A stretch of 64,000 nt of DNA from Streptomyces chartreusis. GTDB lineage: Bacteria > Actinomycetota > Actinomycetes > Streptomycetales > Streptomycetaceae. Position numbers and translations under genes: made by a program. Positions 62,762 through 64,000 of this stretch are shown in pieces. The stretch's first letter is position 1. Each line of letters begins with the position of its first letter. The stretch covers positions 3,472,001 through 3,536,000 of the forward strand of contig NZ_CP023689.1 of the NCBI RefSeq assembly GCF_008704715.1, written 5' to 3'. A model generated the notes under the pieces. It was not told the origin of the DNA. It saw only the letters and a program-made list of their open reading frames with translations, and ran no database searches.

Positions 62762-64000
62762 ATGACGCGTTTCGTACGGTGGGCGGCCGTGGCAGCCGCC
62801 TCCGCGCTCTTGGCGACGGGGTGCAGCGGCAGCTCGTCCGACGGCGCGCAGACCGGTGACAGAACGAGCGACGCGGATTCTTCGGCGCCCTCCACCGGCT
62901 CGTCCGCAACCGCGTTGCCGTCCTCCCTGACCGCGCAGAAGCTCGACTGGGGCGACTGCAAGGCGACCGGGGACTCCCCCGCGCCCGGCGACGAGTGGCG
63001 GTGCGCGACGCTGAAGACACCATTGGACTGGGCGAAGCCGGAAGGCAGGACGATCGACGTCGCCCTGATCCGCACCAAGGCCACGGGCGAGGACCGCATC
63101 GGCTCGCTCCTGTTCAACTTCGGCGGCCCCGGCAGCTCGGGGGTTTCCACGATGCCGTGGTACGCCGACAGCGCCTCCGAACTGGGCAAGCGGTACGACC
63201 TGGTGAGCTTCGACCCGCGCGGGGTCGGCGCCAGCGAGGGCGTGCGCTGCCGCAGCGACAAGGAGATCCAGGCCTCCGAGTCGGTGGACATCACACCGGA
63301 CACCCCGGCCGAGGAGACCGCGTACTTCCAGGACGCCATCGCGTTCGGCAAGGGCTGCCAGAAGGCCGAGGGGCAGCTGATGGCACATGTGTCGACCACC
63401 GACACCGCTCGCGACATGGACCTGATCCGCCAGGTCCTCGGCGACAGGAAGATGCACTACTTCGGCATCTCCTACGGCACCGAACTGGGCGGCGTGTACG
63501 CCCACTTGTTCCCCGGCACCGTCGGACGGATGATCCTGGACGCGGTCGTCGACCCGAGCGCCGACTCGGAGGGGCACACCGAGAACCAGGCCAGGGGCTT
63601 CCAGCGCGCGTTGAACAACTACCTGAAGTCCACCGGCCAGGGCGCGGAAGCCGGCACCCAGAAGATCGTGGACCTGCTGAAGCGGATCGACGCGAACCCG
63701 ATGCCGACGTCCTCCGACCGCAAGCTCACGGAGTCGCTCGCGCTCACCGGCATCATCAGGCCGCTGTACAGCGAGGCGAGCTGGCCGACACTGACGAGCG
63801 CCCTGGAGGCGGCCGAGCGGGGCGACGGCTCGGAACTGCTGGCGCTCGGCGACGACTACAACGACCGTGACGCGTCGGGCCGCTACGGCACGGGGACGCA
63901 CTCGCAACGGGTCATATCGTGCCTGGACGACAAGCAGCGGCCGACGGTCGAGGAGACGAAGAAGCTGCTGCCGCGGTTCGAGAAGGTCTCACCGGTGTTC
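62762..64000 (+). CDS. Secreted lipoprotein tripeptidyl-aminopeptidase paralogue, 3' end outside window
   Basis: The 413 visible codons start MTRFVRWAAVAAASALLATG and carry the lipobox ATGC, an oxyanion region FGGPGSSG, YDLVSFDPRGVG and the nucleophile GISYGTELGG; the Asp and His of the triad lie beyond the edge. Good ribosome-binding site GAGGGGGGAAG. It is closely related to the preceding gene, so the pair is a tandem duplication. The usual family length is about 520, so roughly 100 residues are missing. Confidence 0.92.
   Translation, partial: MTRFVRWAAVAAASALLATGCSGSSSDGAQTGDRTSDADSSAPSTGSSATALPSSLTAQKLDWGDCKATGDSPAPGDEWRCATLKTPLDWAKPEGRTIDVALIRTKATGEDRIGSLLFNFGGPGSSGVSTMPWYADSASELGKRYDLVSFDPRGVGASEGVRCRSDKEIQASESVDITPDTPAEETAYFQDAIAFGKGCQKAEGQLMAHVSTTDTARDMDLIRQVLGDRKMHYFGISYGTELGGVYAHLFPGTVGRMILDAVVDPSADSEGHTENQARGFQRALNNYLKSTGQGAEAGTQKIVDLLKRIDANPMPTSSDRKLTESLALTGIIRPLYSEASWPTLTSALEAAERGDGSELLALGDDYNDRDASGRYGTGTHSQRVISCLDDKQRPTVEETKKLLPRFEKVSPVF

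Noticed and set aside
1..64000. CRISPR arrays, insertion sequences, prophage or integrated element
   Set aside because: No spaced direct repeats, no transposase, integrase or phage genes, and uniform base composition. The two tRNA genes show no attachment-site duplication beyond the tRNA itself.
1..64000. Rare TTA (bldA-dependent) codons
   Set aside because: The minus- and plus-strand TTA/TAA occurrences I checked were out of frame or intergenic. My scan was by eye and not exhaustive, so no claim is made.

Overview
This is chromosomal DNA from a high-GC actinomycete, almost certainly Streptomyces. The evidence is the strong G/C third-position bias, frequent GTG starts, a WblC (WhiB7-type) regulator, the SigR-RsrA thiol-stress pair, epi-isozizaene synthase, mycobacterial-type AdnAB and UvrD2 helicases, and short intergenic repeats of a kind I recall from Streptomyces genomes. 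From memory, the gene order looks like the part of the S. coelicolor core chromosome that carries epi-isozizaene synthase, sigR, aroA and wblC, read here from the terpene synthase end. I see no prophage, insertion sequence, CRISPR array or polyketide/peptide cluster. The window is mainly conserved core genome.

Layout. 1-10 kb: 3'-truncated epi-isozizaene synthase, peptide deformylase, a TPR protein, two coupled HD/HD-GYP membrane proteins, rsrA-sigR with its own SigR promoter, two small hydrolases, an SRAP (HMCES/YedK) DNA-protein crosslink repair protein and a secreted lipoprotein. 10-21.3 kb: a large LuxR-family ATPase regulator, an M50-type membrane peptidase, aroA, the GTPase rsgA, an SMR pump, a TetR regulator, histidinol-phosphatase (hisN), a CBS protein, and a catalase divergent from a Fur-family regulator with a palindrome inside the catalase promoter. 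21.4-24.2 kb: a three-gene ABC importer of the nitrate/sulfonate/thiamine-precursor type. 24.3-26.9 kb: two identical initiator tRNA genes on either side of a Sel1-repeat protein. 26.9-36 kb: UPF0182 membrane protein, PPA1309-family protein, PDZ-Lon (YlbL) protease, a 54-residue membrane protein, moaE, an NAD-dependent epimerase, a DUF2342 protein and a Nudix hydrolase. 36-39.4 kb: three AIM24-domain genes, one fused to TerD. 39.5-43.4 kb: YgjP-type metallopeptidase, a ThiF/E1-like protein coupled to an ABC1 kinase, and a small zinc-ribbon protein. 43.4-47.5 kb: the wblC operon with a long attenuated leader, uvrD2, and a SigR-driven mycoredoxin. 47.5-57.9 kb: nudC, an M20 peptidase, adnB, adnA and an alkyltransferase-like protein. 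58-64 kb: a giant kinase-like/flippase membrane protein and two tandem lipoprotein tripeptidyl-aminopeptidase paralogues, the second running off the window.

How the genes connect. Thiol and oxidative stress recurs: SigR/RsrA, a mycoredoxin with an exact SigR promoter, and catalase with a Fur-type regulator. DNA repair is also dense (SRAP, UvrD2, AdnA, AdnB, ATL). The most informative regulatory structure is the ~600-nt wblC leader: a WblC-type promoter with an A-rich box, a translatable upstream ORF, then an intrinsic terminator before the gene. This is the layout expected for antibiotic-sensing ribosome-mediated attenuation. No wholly new system stands out. The best candidates for under-described biology are the TerD-AIM24 trio, the ThiF-like/ABC1 pair, the kinase-flippase fusion and the arginine-rich partner of wblC.
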